Assembly (NCBI RefSeq): GCF_021249345.1
Contig: NZ_CP089588.1
Location: forward strand, 2,108,001 to 2,172,000
Length of the DNA stretch: 64,000 nucleotides
Direction: 5' to 3'
Source: Halobacterium wangiae
Lineage (GTDB): Archaea; Halobacteriota; Halobacteria; Halobacteriales; Halobacteriaceae
In this document: positions 62,244-64,000 of the stretch, piece after piece
How positions within the stretch are numbered: the stretch's first letter is position 1
How the letters are laid out: every line of letters starts with the position of its first letter
Program-made: the position numbers and the translations under genes
The notes under the pieces: model-generated
What the model was told of the DNA's origin: nothing
The model's input: the letters and a program-made list of their open reading frames with translations, nothing else
The model's database searches: none

Positions 62244-63500
62244 GTGCCCTCGACTCGTGGGCTCCGGTCCCTCCCCCTCCGCACCAGGCGGTTCGCAGCG
62301 ACGCACGCCCCTCGCCTCGTCCTCTCGGCGGCCGTCCTCTCGGGACTGGTCACCGCCGTCGTCTTCCCCGCCGCGAACCCCGGGCAGGTCGCGCTCGCGA
62401 GCGACGTCTACTACGCCGCCGGTCGCGCGGTCCTCGCCGGTCAGCCGCTTTACGACGTCGGCTTCCTCTACCCCCCGCCGATCGCCGTCGCGTTCGTCCC
62501 GAACGCGCTGCTGGGCAGCACCACCCTGGCGTACGCCTTCCAGATTCTGGTCGGGGTGGTGTCGCTCGGCGCAGTCGCCGTGGTCGGTGTCCGTCTCGCG
62601 GAGCGTGTGGGTGCCGACCTCGGGCGAACCGACCGCTGGCTCGTCGGCGCCGCCGTCGTCGCCAGTTCGCCGTCGGTCGTGAACCTCGTGAACGGCCAGG
62701 TCAACCCGGTGCTCGCGGCGGCCGTCGCCGCCGGAGTTCTGGCGTTCGAATCCGACCGCGAGTGGGCGAGCGGTGTGGCGTTCGCGCTCGCCGCGCTCGT
62801 CAAACTGTTCCCCGCGCTCGTCGGCGCGTGGCTCCTCCGCCAGCGCGCCTGGCGCGCGGTCGCCGCCGCCACCGCCACCGGCCTCGGCCTCCTGCTCGCC
62901 GGGCTCGTCCTCTTCGGTCCCGCCCCCTACGAGACGTTCGTCACCACCGTCCTCACCGGCGAGGCGAACGTCGCCACCTTCCCGGACGGCCCGGACGCGT
63001 CGGAGCCCTACACCACCATCCGGCGCCAGTTGACCGCGGTCGCCCCGGGACTCTCCGGTGGAGCCCTGCTCGCCGCCAGCGTCGCCGTCCTCGCGCCCAT
63101 CGTCGCCGCAGCGAACCGGGTCACCGCCACGCTCACCGACCGGCTGGTCGGCCTCCACGCCCTCCTCACGGCCACCCTCGTCGCGTTCCCGCTGGAGCCG
63201 TTCTACGCCGTGCTCGCCTACCCGACGCTCGTCCCGCTGCTGTACGCACTCGACGGCACTCCCCGCAGGCTATTCCTCGTCGGATCGCTGCTCACCGTCG
63301 TCCCCATCGCACTCGCCGACGTCGCGCTCGTCGCCACGCTGCCCGTGTTCCCGCAGGCCGTCACCGACACGTTGCTCGGTGGTGCCGAGACCACGTTCAC
63401 CTACGTCCACCCGCCGACGATCGGCGCCGCGCTCACGCTCGCCGCGTGCGTCCTCCAGCAGCACGGCAGGGCCGTCGAGCCGTCCTCGGGAGCCGCCTGA
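62244..63500 (+). CDS. GT87/DUF2029-type membrane glycosyltransferase
   Basis: This 418-residue protein has about nine to eleven predicted helices and the GT87 (mannosyltransferase PimE-like) features: DVYYAAGRAVLAGQPLYDVGFLYPPPIAVAFVPNALLG near the start (Asp as the catalytic base of GT-C enzymes) and VNGQVNPVLAAAV, ALAALVKLFPALVGAWLL. Such enzymes use a polyprenyl-phosphate sugar as donor. GTG 62244 is chosen; GTG 62229 is equally possible. The acceptor is unknown. Confidence 0.78.
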   Translation: MPSTRGLRSLPLRTRRFAATHAPRLVLSAAVLSGLVTAVVFPAANPGQVALASDVYYAAGRAVLAGQPLYDVGFLYPPPIAVAFVPNALLGSTTLAYAFQILVGVVSLGAVAVVGVRLAERVGADLGRTDRWLVGAAVVASSPSVVNLVNGQVNPVLAAAVAAGVLAFESDREWASGVAFALAALVKLFPALVGAWLLRQRAWRAVAAATATGLGLLLAGLVLFGPAPYETFVTTVLTGEANVATFPDGPDASEPYTTIRRQLTAVAPGLSGGALLAASVAVLAPIVAAANRVTATLTDRLVGLHALLTATLVAFPLEPFYAVLAYPTLVPLLYALDGTPRRLFLVGSLLTVVPIALADVALVATLPVFPQAVTDTLLGGAETTFTYVHPPTIGAALTLAACVLQQHGRAVEPSSGAA

Positions 63501-63561
63501 GGGGCAAGGACTGTCGCCCCGTGTAGTCACGTTCTTACGCGTCGACCCCCAATCCCCGCCA

Positions 63562-64000
63562 ATGAACGACCCCGCGGAACTGGACGTGACGCTCGTGGAC
63601 GGCTACGTCGACGAGCCGGCGCACTTCGGCGTGCCGCCGTACATCTCCACGTACCCGCGGTACGCCGCCGGCGCGATGGTGGACGCCGGCGTCGACCCCG
63701 CGAACGTCACCTACCACACCATCGACGAACTGCGCGACGACCGCTCGAAGTGGGCCGACGTGGCGGACGCTGACCTCTTCGTCTACGTCGGTGGGATGAC
63801 CGTCCCCGGCAAGTACGTCGGCGGGACGCCAGCCGAACCAGACGAAGTCCGGGAACTCGCGTGGGTCGCCGAGGGGACGAGCGTGATGGGCGGCCCCGTC
63901 CGATTCGGCGTCGGCGAGGAGAACGCGGGCGCCCAGGAGATGGAGCGCTCGGACCTCGACTTCGACTTCCTCGCGATGGCGGACGTCGAGGCGGCGGCCT
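63562..64000 (+). CDS. radical SAM protein (COG1031-like), 5' part only
   Basis: The window ends inside this gene. The first 146 residues, MNDPAELDVTLVDGYVDEPAHFGVPPYISTYPRYAAGAMVDAGVDPANVTYHTIDELRDD..., are the N-terminal region of an archaeal radical SAM family I recognise by this opening; the CxxxCxxC cluster should lie beyond the edge. GGMTVPGKYVGGTPAEPDEV is also characteristic. The function of the family is not established. ATG 63562 is preceded by an AT-poor gap of about 60 bp. Confidence 0.7.
   Translation, partial: MNDPAELDVTLVDGYVDEPAHFGVPPYISTYPRYAAGAMVDAGVDPANVTYHTIDELRDDRSKWADVADADLFVYVGGMTVPGKYVGGTPAEPDEVRELAWVAEGTSVMGGPVRFGVGEENAGAQEMERSDLDFDFLAMADVEAAA

Overview
The window is chromosomal DNA of a haloarchaeon (class Halobacteria). 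The proteins are strongly acidic and the DNA is very GC-rich with third-position G/C bias. Many genes have a TATA-like box about 25-30 nt before the start codon and no Shine-Dalgarno sequence. It also carries archaeal markers: TFB, Rpo12, L37Ae, prefoldin beta, KEOPS Pcc1, TruD, CetZ, archaeal CoA synthesis enzymes and a lipid ether synthase. I cannot assign a genus.

Layout. (1) 1-5.8 kb is an accessory strip: an IS5-type transposase remnant, a lipoprotein, a SWIM zinc-finger protein, a 70-residue TFB-like zinc ribbon and a rifampicin-phosphotransferase-like dikinase. It ends at tRNA-Ser(CGA), which is followed by two copies of a 151-bp-period module made of the tRNA 3' end plus a covarying hairpin. 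(2) 6.1-11.5 kb holds a citramalate/isopropylmalate synthase, a DUF192 protein, a secreted zinc protease, an HNH-like protein and a VOC protein. (3) 11.5-22 kb is one minus-strand cluster joining a Liv-type ABC transporter, an MFS carrier and an HyuA/HyuB ATP-dependent hydantoinase/oxoprolinase, followed upstream by an RHH regulator. (4) 22.9-28.6 kb is housekeeping: the GMP synthase amidotransferase subunit, a DUF2070 membrane protein, then the minus-strand set L37Ae-Rpo12-Pcc1-prefoldin beta-DUF3194 and a DUF2103 protein. (5) 28.7-39 kb holds TruD, a carotenoid oxygenase, Pth2, dCTP deaminase, a ThiN-type regulator, both archaeal CoA enzymes (phosphopantoate-beta-alanine ligase and pantoate kinase), a disulfide oxidoreductase, an ArsC-like phosphatase and AspRS. 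(6) 39.1-42.2 kb is a decaying Dpp/Opp transporter locus: two intact ATPases, a permease with its core deleted, and a membrane pseudogene. (7) 42.2-64 kb is core again: GGGP synthase, TFB, RNase HI, PadR regulator, pyrophosphatase, DHH protein, phosphodiesterase, CetZ, several haloarchaeal conserved unknowns, an aldo/keto reductase, MFS, glycosyltransferase, Nudix, FAD enzymes, Hsp20, a GT87-like mannosyltransferase and the start of a radical SAM protein.

The observations I rate highest are the covarying hairpin modules behind tRNA-Ser, the shared two-block leader before two unrelated small zinc-protein genes, the RPH-like dikinase, and the in-frame deletion that removed the permease core from an otherwise maintained ABC operon.
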